Below, piece by piece: positions 7,116 to 14,841 of a stretch of 16,244 nt of DNA; within the stretch, counting starts at the first letter, position 1, and each line of letters begins with the position of its first letter. Below the pieces are notes generated by a model. That model saw nothing but the letters and a program-made list of their open reading frames with translations. It had not been told where the DNA came from and made no database searches. Source of the stretch: Gammaproteobacteria bacterium (lineage in GTDB: Bacteria; Pseudomonadota; Gammaproteobacteria; Immundisolibacterales; Immundisolibacteraceae). Position numbers and translations under genes: made by a program. The stretch covers positions 1 to 16,244 of the forward strand of contig QNFC01000019.1 in assembly GCA_003645395.1 (NCBI GenBank). Reading direction: 5' to 3'.

Positions 7116-8069
7116 ATGAGCAGAGTGGTAGCGGCATTGTTGGGTCTATTGGTGGTCAGCGCTGCGGTGGCAGAGCACGCCGAAGAGTGGTTGCTGAGAA
7201 TGGATCAGGCGGCCCAAACCCTGACTTATGAGGGCGATTTCGTGTTTTTGCGTGGTGGGCAAATGCGACACATGCAGGCATTGCACCTGGTCAACGATTC
7301 CGGAACACACGTGCGGATTAAGGCCGTTGATGGCCCCCCGATTGAAATAGTCGCTCATGGGTCTCAGGTTTCAGTTGCTCACGGTGGGCAATTTCAGGCG
7401 CTGCCTGGGTCGAGAGACGTGCTGTTTTCAGCGGTGTTACCCCGGCGCCTGTGGGCGCTACGCGAGCTTTATTCCGTTACTTTGGGCGGAACAGAGCGGG
7501 TGGCTGATCGACCCACTCAAGTTGTTGAAGTGAGACCCATGGATGATTTTCGTTTTGGCTTTCGACTCTGGGCTGAACGTGATCAGGGGTTGTTACTCAA
7601 AGCAGTGATGATTAACCAGCAGGGTGAGGCTGTTGAGCAATATAGTTTTAGTCGAGTTGATTTCAACCCCGATGTAAACGGGCAGTTTGCGGCGGGCATC
7701 GACGAAGTGATAAGTACCAGCGGGGCAGAAAGTGAAAGAAGTTCCCAGGAAGTGGAATGGAAAGTAACTGAACTGCCTAAAGGGTTCGTGCTGCGTTCGG
7801 TAAATCGCAATGCAGGAGAGCAACGAAAACCGGTTGATCATCTACTTTTCTCTGATGGCCTGGCCACCATCTCGGTATTTGTTGAACCGTTGCAGGACGA
7901 TTCCAGCTCTGTGAGCCGGACCACAAATGTGGGAGGGGTGGGAGCCGTGACGGGTATGGTTGCCAACCGTCAGGTTACGGTTATGGGGGAGGTGCCTGCC
8001 GAGACATTAAACTTGATTCTTAACTCCGTAAAGCCGGTTACCCCCGCAGTGGAAAAGCTCGGTGATTGA
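7116..8069 (+). CDS. rseB: Periplasmic sigma-E regulatory protein RseB (MucB)
   Basis: RseB binds the periplasmic part of RseA and shields it from the first protease. It is displaced when lipopolysaccharide or misassembled envelope components build up. The 317-residue product starts with a signal peptide (residues 1-19, likely cleaved after AVA), then the large MucB/RseB N-terminal domain (LTYEGDFVFLRGGQMRHMQALHL, the lipid-binding LolA-like fold of the family) and, after a linker near 200-212, a C-terminal domain (WKVTELPKGFVLRSVNR, HLLFSDGLATISVFVEP, AVTGMVANRQVTVMGEVP). The gap to rseA is 34 bp. The start has only a weak ribosome site. Confidence 0.95.
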   Translation: MSRVVAALLGLLVVSAAVAEHAEEWLLRMDQAAQTLTYEGDFVFLRGGQMRHMQALHLVNDSGTHVRIKAVDGPPIEIVAHGSQVSVAHGGQFQALPGSRDVLFSAVLPRRLWALRELYSVTLGGTERVADRPTQVVEVRPMDDFRFGFRLWAERDQGLLLKAVMINQQGEAVEQYSFSRVDFNPDVNGQFAAGIDEVISTSGAESERSSQEVEWKVTELPKGFVLRSVNRNAGEQRKPVDHLLFSDGLATISVFVEPLQDDSSSVSRTTNVGGVGAVTGMVANRQVTVMGEVPAETLNLILNSVKPVTPAVEKLGD

Positions 8070-8487
8070 GGTAATAGCGCGCGTTGAGCAGGCAGATAAG
8101 AAATATATATGGTTGCAAAGAAATAATAGCTCACAGTGTCAGCGTTGCCAGCAGGGTAACGGTTGTGGCGGGGCGATATGGGGCAAGTTATTGCCCGTTG
8201 GTAAGTTGCTGAGATTGCCTAATCAGTTAGGTGCTCAGACCGGTAATCGTCTCCGATTGACAATCAGTGAATCTCGTTTTTTGTGGATGTCTGCACTGGC
8301 CTATTTTTTACCGTTGATCTGGTTGTTAACACTGGCCGGGGTAGGACATTTTTTGGGGGGTGAGGTCGGTGCGATTACTGCTGCTGGGTTAGCGATAGCG
8401 GCTTGGCTGGTGGCTGTGCGCAGTCTGTTAGTGCCGTTGACTGCCGCTAATATTTTTCAGGGTGTTGAGCAGGCGTTAGTAACGTAA
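8062..8487 (+). CDS. rseC: SoxR-reducing/RseC-family membrane protein (MucC)
   Basis: RseC/MucC is an inner-membrane protein of the sigma-E operon. In E. coli it acts positively on sigma-E and has been linked to the SoxR-reducing Rsx system. The 141-residue product has an N-terminal domain with clustered cysteines (C26, C29, C35, in CxxCx5C spacing followed by G), a short beta-rich stretch, and two hydrophobic segments at about 74-95 and 100-121. This is the family layout. The GTG start overlaps the rseB stop by 8 bases and has GGAAAAG just upstream, so translation is probably coupled. The cysteine cluster suggests a metal or Fe-S site, which is inference. Confidence 0.92.
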   Translation: MIEVIARVEQADKKYIWLQRNNSSQCQRCQQGNGCGGAIWGKLLPVGKLLRLPNQLGAQTGNRLRLTISESRFLWMSALAYFLPLIWLLTLAGVGHFLGGEVGAITAAGLAIAAWLVAVRSLLVPLTAANIFQGVEQALVT

Positions 8488-8607
8488 TTTTGCTGTTTTG
8501 CGTAGCAAATTATTATCAGAAAGTTATGATGAATATTAGTTAGGTATTGAATTTAACTTAATGAATTAAAAGAAAATTTATTTTACGGAAAAGTCGAGAG
8601 AGATTGT
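8488..8607 (+). other. AT-rich gap between rseC and mucD
   Basis: These 120 bp are much richer in A and T than their neighbours and interrupt an otherwise tight operon. Just after the rseC stop, TTTGCT and AGCAAA form an imperfect inverted repeat around TTTTGCG, without a U-run. TTGCTG at 8490 and TATTAT at 8511 resemble a sigma-70 promoter, but the 15-bp spacer is short. No good sigma-E promoter was found. A separate mucD promoter is possible but not shown. Confidence 0.3.
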
Positions 8608-10032
8608 ATGCCAATGATTCGAAAAAGAGCTTTTTTAACGGCGACCCTGCTGATGTTCTTAGCCGGTAGCAACCTTGTGAATGCGGCTGAGCTGCCCGAT
8701 TTCGCTACATTGGCTGACAATGCAGGCCCGTCGGTGGTCAACATTAGCACCAAGCAGGAACGTAAACGAGGACCCATGCGTGGTCGGGGTATTCCTCAGG
8801 CCCCACCGGGAACGCCACTGGACGATTTTTTCCAACACTTTTTTGGTGAACAGGGCGGCCGTGATGGCTCAATAGCCCCGGCGCGGTCGTTGGGTTCGGG
8901 TTTTATAATTTCCGCAGATGGGTATCTATTGACGAACCACCACGTGGTCGCCGATGCTGATGAGATTATCGTTCGGCTCAGTGATCGGCGTGAATTTGTG
9001 GCTGAATTAATTGGCTCAGATGCGCGTAGCGATATCGCTGTTTTAAAAATTGATGCAAAGAACCTGAAAGCGCTGAAAATTGGTAACCCCAGCGACTTGC
9101 GTGTCGGCGAATGGGTGGCCGCAATTGGCAGTCCGTTTGGGTTTGAGCATTCGGTAACCGCCGGAATTGTTAGTGCCAAAGGGCGTAGTCTGCCAAGTGA
9201 CAGCTATGTCCCCTTTATTCAGACCGATGTGGCGATTAACCCTGGGAACTCCGGCGGTCCACTGTTCAATATGGACGGTGAGGTGGTTGGCGTAAATTCG
9301 CAGATTTATTCCGGCACGGGTGGTTTTATGGGCCTTTCGTTTGCCATCCCGATTGATGTGGCAATGAGGGTAAGCAATCAGCTGCGTGACAAGGGCTTCG
9401 TGGTGCGCGGTTGGCTCGGCGTGTTGATTCAGGATGTTACCCGTGGGCTCGCAGAGTCTTTTGGTATGGATCAACCGCGGGGGGCGCTGGTTGCAAAAGT
9501 GCTGCCCGATAGTCCGGCAGAGAAAGCCGGTCTGCAAGTGGGTGATATTGTCGTCAGCTATGACGGCGAAGAGATCATCTATTCCGCTGATTTGCCGCCT
9601 TTGGTGGGTGGGGGTGATGTTGGCCATAAAGCGCGGCTGAGCGTTTTAAGAGGCGGAAAAGAGCAGGTCATCCGCGTAACGATTGAAGAGCTGCCGGAAG
9701 ATCATGGCAACGCCGCGCCGATAAAAACAAAGCAGAAAAACGATGATCGCCTGGGGCTGATCGTGGCCGAATTGAGTGCAGCGCAACGCGATAGCATGGA
9801 AATTGACGACGTTGGCGTGCTGGTACAGCAGGTCGCGGAAGGCGCGGCGGCTGAGGCTGGAATTCGCCGAGGCGATGTGATTGTGAGTGTCGACAATCAG
9901 TCGACGAGCAGTGTTAAAGCATTTCGCAAGCATGTTGCCGCGTTGAAGCCGGGTGCGGTGGTGCCTGTACTAATCCAGCGACGTCAGGGACCGGTGTTCC
10001 TGGCTATTCGAGTGCCTGAGGCTAGCGGGTAA
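8608..10032 (+). CDS. mucD: Periplasmic serine protease MucD (DegP/HtrA family)
   Basis: This is an HtrA-type protease-chaperone that degrades or refolds misfolded periplasmic proteins and limits sigma-E activation. The 474 residues equal my recollection of P. aeruginosa MucD. A signal peptide covers residues 1-26 (cleavage VNA before AELPDF). The trypsin-like domain carries H112 (TNHHVVADADE), D142 (ARSDIAVLK) and S215 (NPGNSGGPL). PDZ1 runs from about 265 (GWLGVLIQDV) and PDZ2 from about 382 (RLGLIVAEL). The LA loop between 50 and 92 is short and rich in Gly, Pro and Arg. The ATG at 8608 has a GAGAGAG site upstream; an ATG two codons later is possible. It ends in front of a strong hairpin that closes the sigma-E unit. 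Confidence 0.96.
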   Translation: MPMIRKRAFLTATLLMFLAGSNLVNAAELPDFATLADNAGPSVVNISTKQERKRGPMRGRGIPQAPPGTPLDDFFQHFFGEQGGRDGSIAPARSLGSGFIISADGYLLTNHHVVADADEIIVRLSDRREFVAELIGSDARSDIAVLKIDAKNLKALKIGNPSDLRVGEWVAAIGSPFGFEHSVTAGIVSAKGRSLPSDSYVPFIQTDVAINPGNSGGPLFNMDGEVVGVNSQIYSGTGGFMGLSFAIPIDVAMRVSNQLRDKGFVVRGWLGVLIQDVTRGLAESFGMDQPRGALVAKVLPDSPAEKAGLQVGDIVVSYDGEEIIYSADLPPLVGGGDVGHKARLSVLRGGKEQVIRVTIEELPEDHGNAAPIKTKQKNDDRLGLIVAELSAAQRDSMEIDDVGVLVQQVAEGAAAEAGIRRGDVIVSVDNQSTSSVKAFRKHVAALKPGAVVPVLIQRRQGPVFLAIRVPEASG

Positions 10033-10106
10033 GCAATACTAGTTGATCTAGTTGAAGCGGTAGTTATTGCTGTATCGCTTTGAGGATGTGTTAATGCAAC
10101 ATCTTG

Positions 10107-10142
10107 CAACGCTAAAGGGGCGGTTACGCCCCTTTAGCGTTG
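10107..10142 (+). terminator. Strong hairpin after mucD
   Basis: A perfect 16-bp stem (CAACGCTAAAGGGGCG and its reverse complement) closes a GTTA loop 75 bases after the mucD stop. The bases after it, TTAACAG, are a poor U-run, so it is not a textbook intrinsic terminator. A stem this long and GC-rich should still stop or stabilise the upstream transcript. It could act in either direction. Confidence 0.75.
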
Positions 10143-10154
10143 TTAACAGTCTAA

Positions 10155-10180
10155 AATAGCCCGCTTTTCCGCCGGCTATT
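10155..10180 (+). promoter_or_regulatory. Second hairpin in the lepA leader
   Basis: AATAGCC and GGCTATT form a 7-bp stem, extended inward by two pairs after one mismatch, around a TTTTCC loop. It sits 12 bases after the mucD hairpin and about 48 bases before the lepA ATG. No U-run follows. It may be a leader structure or chance. Confidence 0.3.
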
Positions 10181-10227
10181 GATGGTCTACCGGCATAGCC
10201 TCTTCCTGATATTCCAACCGAGCGTAT

Positions 10228-12033
10228 ATGGTTAGCACTGAGAACATCCGTAATTTTTCGATTATCGCCCATATCGATCATGGTAAATCGACGCTGGCCG
10301 ACCGGTTCATTGAAATTTGTGCCGGTTTGACGGCCCGGGAAATGAGTAACCAGGTGCTTGATTCCATGGAGCTGGAGCAGGAGCGGGGCATTACTATCAA
10401 GGCGCAGGCGGTGTCACTGCGGTTCACCGCAGAGGATGGGCAGGAGTATCTGCTCAACTTTATCGACACTCCTGGGCACGTTGACTTTGCTTATGAAGTT
10501 TCTCGCTCGCTGGCCGCCTGTGAGGGTGCGCTGTTAGTGGTTGACGCCGCGCAGGGCGTCGAGGCACAGAGTGTTGCTAACTGTTACACAGCGGTTGAGC
10601 AAGGGCTGGAAGTGCTGCCGGTATTGAATAAAATTGATTTACCGACTGCTGAGCCAGAACGGGTTATCAATGAAATCGAGGAGATTATCGGCGTTCCCGC
10701 CGAAGGCGCCCCGCAGGTGAGTGCTAAAACCGGAGTTGGCGTTGTCGAGCTGCTTAACGAGCTGGTCAAGATTATCCCGCCTCCCGAAGGCGACCCAGAT
10801 GCTCCGTTGCAGGCACTGATTATTGACTCCTGGTATGACAACTATCTTGGGGTAGTGTCGCTGATTCGTGTCATGCAGGGGAGTGTGAAAAAACACCAGC
10901 GCATTCAGGTAATGTCGACCGGGCGGAATTTCCACGTTGAGAAATTAGCTATTCATACGCCCCATGAACACCAGATTGACCTGTTGAATGTGGGTGAAGT
11001 GGGTATTTTGGTTGCCGGGATCAAAGAAATTGATGCCGCGCCAGTCGGCGATACCATTACTGGCCAGGACAAACCGGCGCAGGAGCCGCTTCCCGGGTTT
11101 CAGATGGTCAAACCACAGGTGTTTGCCGGACTGTTTCCCGTTGACTCGAAAGACTATGAAGGGCTGCGCGAAGCGCTCGGAAAGCTTTGCCTCAATGATG
11201 CCGCTTTACAATATGAGCCGGAGACTTCGCAGGCGTTGGGGTTTGGGTTTCGGTGTGGTTTCCTGGGAATGCTACACATGGAGATTGTGCAGGAGCGACT
11301 GGAGCGCGAATACAGCCTGGAACTAATCACCACTGCGCCAACGGTGAAATATCAGGTGCTTACTCGTAATGGCGAGGTGGTTGAAATTGATAACCCGGCC
11401 AATTTGCCGAACCCCTCAAAAATTGAAGAAATCCGCGAGCCAATTCTTTCTTTAAATATCTTTGTACCGCAGCAGCACCTGGGTGGTGTTTTGGGGCTGT
11501 GTGAAGAGAAGAGGGGGGTGCAGAAAAACATGCAGTATCTGGGCGGGCAGGTGACGTTGACTTACGAGGTGCCGATGAGTGAGGTAGTCACCGATTTTTT
11601 TGACCGGATGAAGTCAGTAAGCCGCGGCTACGCCTCCTTCGATTACAGTTTTAGCCGTTTTCAGGCTGCGTCCCTGGTACGGCTCGATATGCTGGTTAAC
11701 AAAGAACCGGTGGACTCTCTATCTGTGATTGTGCACCGAGATCAGGCGGCCAACCGAGGACGGGAACTGGTGGCAAAAATGAAACACCTGATTCCACGGC
11801 AGATGTTTGAGGTGCCAATACAGGCGAGCATCGGAGCAAAAATCGTCGCCCGCGAGACAGTTAAAGCCATGCGCAAAAATGTAACGGCCAAGTGTTATGG
11901 CGGCGATATAAGCCGTAAACGTAAGCTGCTGGAAAAACAGAAAGAGGGTAAAAAGCGGATGAAGATGGTGGGTTCTGTGCAGATTCCGCAGGAAGCATTT
12001 ATGGCCGTGTTGCAGCTAGGGAAAGAGTCATGA
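10228..12033 (+). CDS. lepA: Elongation factor 4 (LepA), ribosomal GTPase
   Basis: LepA is a translational GTPase that binds ribosomes. It has been described as a back-translocase and as a factor in 30S biogenesis. The 601 residues match the E. coli length of 599. Visible GTPase motifs are G1 AHIDHGKS at 14-21, switch I with RGIT at 53-56, G3 DTPGH at 80-84, G4 NKID at 134-137 and G5 SAKTG. The EF-G-like domains follow, then the LepA-specific C-terminal domain (KCYGGDISRKRKLLEKQKEGKKRMK). The ATG at 10228 gives the standard N-terminus, but there is no obvious Shine-Dalgarno site. The stop overlaps the lepB ATG by four bases (ATGA), the usual lepA-lepB coupling. Confidence 0.98.
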   Translation: MVSTENIRNFSIIAHIDHGKSTLADRFIEICAGLTAREMSNQVLDSMELEQERGITIKAQAVSLRFTAEDGQEYLLNFIDTPGHVDFAYEVSRSLAACEGALLVVDAAQGVEAQSVANCYTAVEQGLEVLPVLNKIDLPTAEPERVINEIEEIIGVPAEGAPQVSAKTGVGVVELLNELVKIIPPPEGDPDAPLQALIIDSWYDNYLGVVSLIRVMQGSVKKHQRIQVMSTGRNFHVEKLAIHTPHEHQIDLLNVGEVGILVAGIKEIDAAPVGDTITGQDKPAQEPLPGFQMVKPQVFAGLFPVDSKDYEGLREALGKLCLNDAALQYEPETSQALGFGFRCGFLGMLHMEIVQERLEREYSLELITTAPTVKYQVLTRNGEVVEIDNPANLPNPSKIEEIREPILSLNIFVPQQHLGGVLGLCEEKRGVQKNMQYLGGQVTLTYEVPMSEVVTDFFDRMKSVSRGYASFDYSFSRFQAASLVRLDMLVNKEPVDSLSVIVHRDQAANRGRELVAKMKHLIPRQMFEVPIQASIGAKIVARETVKAMRKNVTAKCYGGDISRKRKLLEKQKEGKKRMKMVGSVQIPQEAFMAVLQLGKES

Positions 12034-12791
12034 ATTTCGATTTTGCCACTGCGCTGGCGGTCGCTGGTCTGGTGACCGGCGTTATCTGGGGGTTGGACAA
12101 GTTACTGTTTGCTCCGCGACGGGCGGCGGCGGGTAAGGCCGATGCCGAGCCGGTACTGGTGGAGTACAGCCGCTCGTTTTTCCCGGTAATTATCGTGGTG
12201 CTCGTACTGCGTTCTTTCGTTGCTGAACCGTTTCGTATCCCTTCAGGCTCAATGTTGCCCACCCTGATCGTCGGTGATTTTATTCTGGTTAACAAGTTTG
12301 CCTATGGTCTGCGGCTGCCGGTGGTTGAGCGTAAAATTTTGCCTATCGGAGAGCCGGAGCGGGGAGATGTAGTGGTATTTCGCTACCCACCAAAACCTTC
12401 GGTTGATTACATTAAACGGGTCATTGGGTTGCCGGGTGACAAAATCGAATATCGCGCGAAGCGGCTCTATATTAATGGCGAGCCGTTAAAGGTGACCGCC
12501 GTAGAGGGTGAGAGCGACGAGAGCGATGTGCACACCTATGACGAGCAGCTGGGTGAGGTGTTGCATGAAATTCAAACAATGTCATCACGGCCGACTATTG
12601 ATGGTGGCGTCATTGTTCCGCCGGGTCACTATTTTGTCATGGGTGATAATCGGGATAACAGCGCGGACAGTCGAGTGTGGGGATTTGTACCGGAAGAGAA
12701 CCTGCTAGGTCGGGCATTCCTGGTCTGGATGAGTATGGATTTTGGTGATATGGCGTTTTATCCAGAGCGTATCGGCACTCGGATTCATTGA
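12030..12791 (+). CDS. lepB: Signal peptidase I
   Basis: LepB is the inner-membrane serine protease that removes signal peptides from exported proteins. The 253-residue product has two N-terminal transmembrane segments (about 8-27 and 50-65), then the catalytic domain facing the periplasm. The nucleophile is S74 in PSGSM and the general base K129 in DYIKRVIGLPGD. The 55-residue spacing equals that of E. coli S90 and K145. Box E (GDNRDNSADSR) is at 205-215. It is shorter than the 324-residue E. coli enzyme, mainly in the insert between boxes, which is common in Pseudomonas-like species. Precursors made nearby, such as RseB and MucD, would be substrates. Confidence 0.97.
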   Translation: MNFDFATALAVAGLVTGVIWGLDKLLFAPRRAAAGKADAEPVLVEYSRSFFPVIIVVLVLRSFVAEPFRIPSGSMLPTLIVGDFILVNKFAYGLRLPVVERKILPIGEPERGDVVVFRYPPKPSVDYIKRVIGLPGDKIEYRAKRLYINGEPLKVTAVEGESDESDVHTYDEQLGEVLHEIQTMSSRPTIDGGVIVPPGHYFVMGDNRDNSADSRVWGFVPEENLLGRAFLVWMSMDFGDMAFYPERIGTRIH

Positions 12792-12849
12792 TTGTTTGTT
12801 GGGCGGTTAGTCTTTATTTACCCGCTTTTTTGAGAGGAGATTTTTTAAT

Positions 12850-13227
12850 ATGAATGGTCATAAACAGCGTGGAATAACGTTTATTAGTTTGGTGATTATT
12901 TTTGCGGTGGCCGCATTTTTCTTTTTGACTGGTCTGAAATTGTTCCCCGGCTATAACGAATTTTACAGTGTAAAAAGTGCAATGGAGGGATTATCAAAGG
13001 AAGCCGATATCGGCACCATGACCCGCAAGCAGATGTGGAATGGGCTGTATAAACGGTTCGACATTAATGCTGTTAACACACCAACGTATGACGATCTCTA
13101 TGTCGAATACAATAAAACAACCAAAATGCGCGAGATTTCTGTCTATTACGAATATCGGGTGCCTCTGTTTGGTAACGTCGATGCGGTGATGGTCTTCGAT
13201 GCGCCTATCGAGGTGCCAGCGGGTTGA
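12850..13227 (+). CDS. DUF4845 small membrane protein
   Basis: This is a protein of unknown function, 125 residues, of the DUF4845 type regularly found between lepB and rnc in Pseudomonas-like genomes. It has a short basic N-terminus (MNGHKQRG), one hydrophobic helix at about residues 9-29, then LFPGYNEFYSVKSAMEGL and a soluble domain probably on the periplasmic side. The N-terminus resembles a type IV prepilin leader, with cleavage possible after G8, but the usual Glu at position 5 of the mature protein is Ser. A strong GAGGAGA site lies upstream of the ATG. The gap from lepB is 58 bp, and the stop overlaps the rnc start. Confidence 0.88.
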   Translation: MNGHKQRGITFISLVIIFAVAAFFFLTGLKLFPGYNEFYSVKSAMEGLSKEADIGTMTRKQMWNGLYKRFDINAVNTPTYDDLYVEYNKTTKMREISVYYEYRVPLFGNVDAVMVFDAPIEVPAG

Positions 13228-13913
13228 GCGATTCGGTTCGGCGCCTGCAACTCAGGATAGGGCATGAATTCAATAACTCGGCATTGCTCCAGCAAGCACT
13301 GACGCATCGTAGTTTTGGTAAAGAACACTATGAACGGCTCGAATTTCTTGGTGATGCGCTGCTGAGCACCATCATTGCTGAACAGCTGTTTCTGCAATTT
13401 CCAGACGGGCGTGAAGGTCGGCTTACCCGGTTACGAGCATCGTTAGTTAAAAAAGAGACGCTGGCAGAAGTCGCCGCAGAGTTTGACGTTGGGCCTTGCC
13501 TTAACCTGGGTGGTGGCGAGCTCAAAAGCGGGGGTCGCAAGCGCGCGTCGATTTTGGCCGATACGTTAGAGGCGGTTATTTGTGCCATCTATCTGGACAG
13601 TGATTTTGAAACCTGCAAGCGGATCGTTCTACACTGGTACGCCACACGGTTACAAAACCTTGATAAGAAGGATGAGCAGAGAGACCCAAAGACTCAGCTG
13701 CAGGAGATTTTGCAGAGTCGGCAGCGGCCGCTGCCGGAATACCGCTTGATTGACGGTCCGGTAACCCATGTTCAGGGTGGTGATCCGCAGTTTCGGATAG
13801 CCTGTAAAGTTGATGAGCTTGAACAGGAGATCACTGCCGAAGGGCCGAGCCGTCGACTCGCAGAGCAGGCCGCCGCCGCGTTAGTGCTGGAGCAAGTCAA
13901 TGCCGGAAACTGA
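13224..13913 (+). CDS. rnc: Ribonuclease III
   Basis: RNase III cuts double-stranded RNA, including rRNA precursors and structured mRNAs, and often autoregulates its own operon. The 229-residue product has the catalytic domain with signature ERLEFLGDA at 37-45 (metal-binding E37 and D44), then D113 and E116 in LADTLEA, matching E. coli E38, D45, D114 and E117. The double-stranded RNA-binding domain covers about 153-226 (DPKTQLQEILQSR, ITAEGPSRRLAEQAAAALVLEQ). The start is TTG at 13224, with GAGGTG 8 bases upstream, and overlaps the stop of the DUF4845 gene (TTGA). The end overlaps era by 14 bases. Confidence 0.97.
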   Translation: MSDSVRRLQLRIGHEFNNSALLQQALTHRSFGKEHYERLEFLGDALLSTIIAEQLFLQFPDGREGRLTRLRASLVKKETLAEVAAEFDVGPCLNLGGGELKSGGRKRASILADTLEAVICAIYLDSDFETCKRIVLHWYATRLQNLDKKDEQRDPKTQLQEILQSRQRPLPEYRLIDGPVTHVQGGDPQFRIACKVDELEQEITAEGPSRRLAEQAAAALVLEQVNAGN

Positions 13914-14841
13914 ATCTTTTCGTTGTGGCTACGTGGCAATTTTGGGCCGTCCCAATGTGGGCAAGTCTACGCTGCTCAATCGAATCCTCGGGCAGAAGAT
14001 CAGCATCACCTCGCGCAAACCGCAGACTACCCGCCATCGTATTCTAGGTGTTCATACCTCCACCTCCGCACAGAGTTTGTTTGTCGATACGCCCGGCATT
14101 CATTTTGGTTCTAAACGCGCACTGAATAAGGCGATGAATCGAGCAGCAACGGAGACGTTAAAAGACGTCGATCTGCTGTTATTTATGGTCCAGGGCACGC
14201 GGCTTTCTGACGGGGATGAAGCGGTCTTGAAGTTGATTAGTCAGTCCTCAATTCCTGCGATTGCAGTTATTAACAAAATTGACCGAGTGACAGACAAGCT
14301 CCTGCTGCTGCCGATTATTGATCGGTTAGCAAAAATGGAGGTGTTTAGGCAGATTATTCCAGTTTCGGCGCAAACCGGTGATCAGGTTGAGGAACTGCTG
14401 GCGGTGGTCGAACAGTATTTACCGGAAGCGTCCGCACTATTTGATGATGAGCAGATTACCGACCGCAGTCTGAGATTCTTAACGGCTGAAATTATTCGCG
14501 AAAAAATCATGCGGCAACTGGGCGATGAAATCCCTTATGGCTGTAGCGTCGAGATCGAGCGATTCGAAAGCGACCAGGGGAGAACGCAGATAGATGCGCT
14601 GATCTGGGTTGAAAAACCAGCCCATAAACCAATTTTAATTGGCAAGGGTGGCGATCGGTTAAAGCGGATCGGCAGCGACGCTCGCCAGGATTTGATAACC
14701 CTTATCGACGGCCCCGTTCATCTGCAGCTGTGGGTTAAGGTTAAACGCGGCTGGACCAGTGATGAGCGGGCAGTGCGCAGTCTTGAATATGCTGACGAGT
14801 CATTCGGTCTGACACGGGGAGATGAATCCTTCGATCATTGA
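13900..14841 (+). CDS. era: GTPase Era
   Basis: Era is an essential GTPase that binds the 3' end of 16S rRNA and helps 30S subunit maturation. The 313-residue product has G1 GRPNVGKS at 16-23, the switch segment TSRKPQTTRHRI, G3 DTPG at 63-66, G4 NKID at 125-128, G5 SA at 156-157, and the C-terminal KH domain with GKGG at 248-251 (LIGKGGDRLKRIGSDAR). A GGAG site lies 8 bases before the ATG, inside rnc. The 14-base overlap with rnc and the 20-base overlap with recO follow the common rnc-era-recO arrangement. Confidence 0.98.
   Translation: MPETESFRCGYVAILGRPNVGKSTLLNRILGQKISITSRKPQTTRHRILGVHTSTSAQSLFVDTPGIHFGSKRALNKAMNRAATETLKDVDLLLFMVQGTRLSDGDEAVLKLISQSSIPAIAVINKIDRVTDKLLLLPIIDRLAKMEVFRQIIPVSAQTGDQVEELLAVVEQYLPEASALFDDEQITDRSLRFLTAEIIREKIMRQLGDEIPYGCSVEIERFESDQGRTQIDALIWVEKPAHKPILIGKGGDRLKRIGSDARQDLITLIDGPVHLQLWVKVKRGWTSDERAVRSLEYADESFGLTRGDESFDH

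Noticed and set aside
9043..9627. Long open frame on the minus strand inside mucD.
   Set aside because: It lies wholly within a well-conserved protease gene, has no family resemblance, and is explained by the base composition of the opposite strand.
12801..12831. GCGG and CCGC followed by six Ts between lepB and the DUF4845 gene, resembling an intrinsic terminator.
   Set aside because: The stem has only four pairs with a long loop, and the genes on both sides form a conserved operon.
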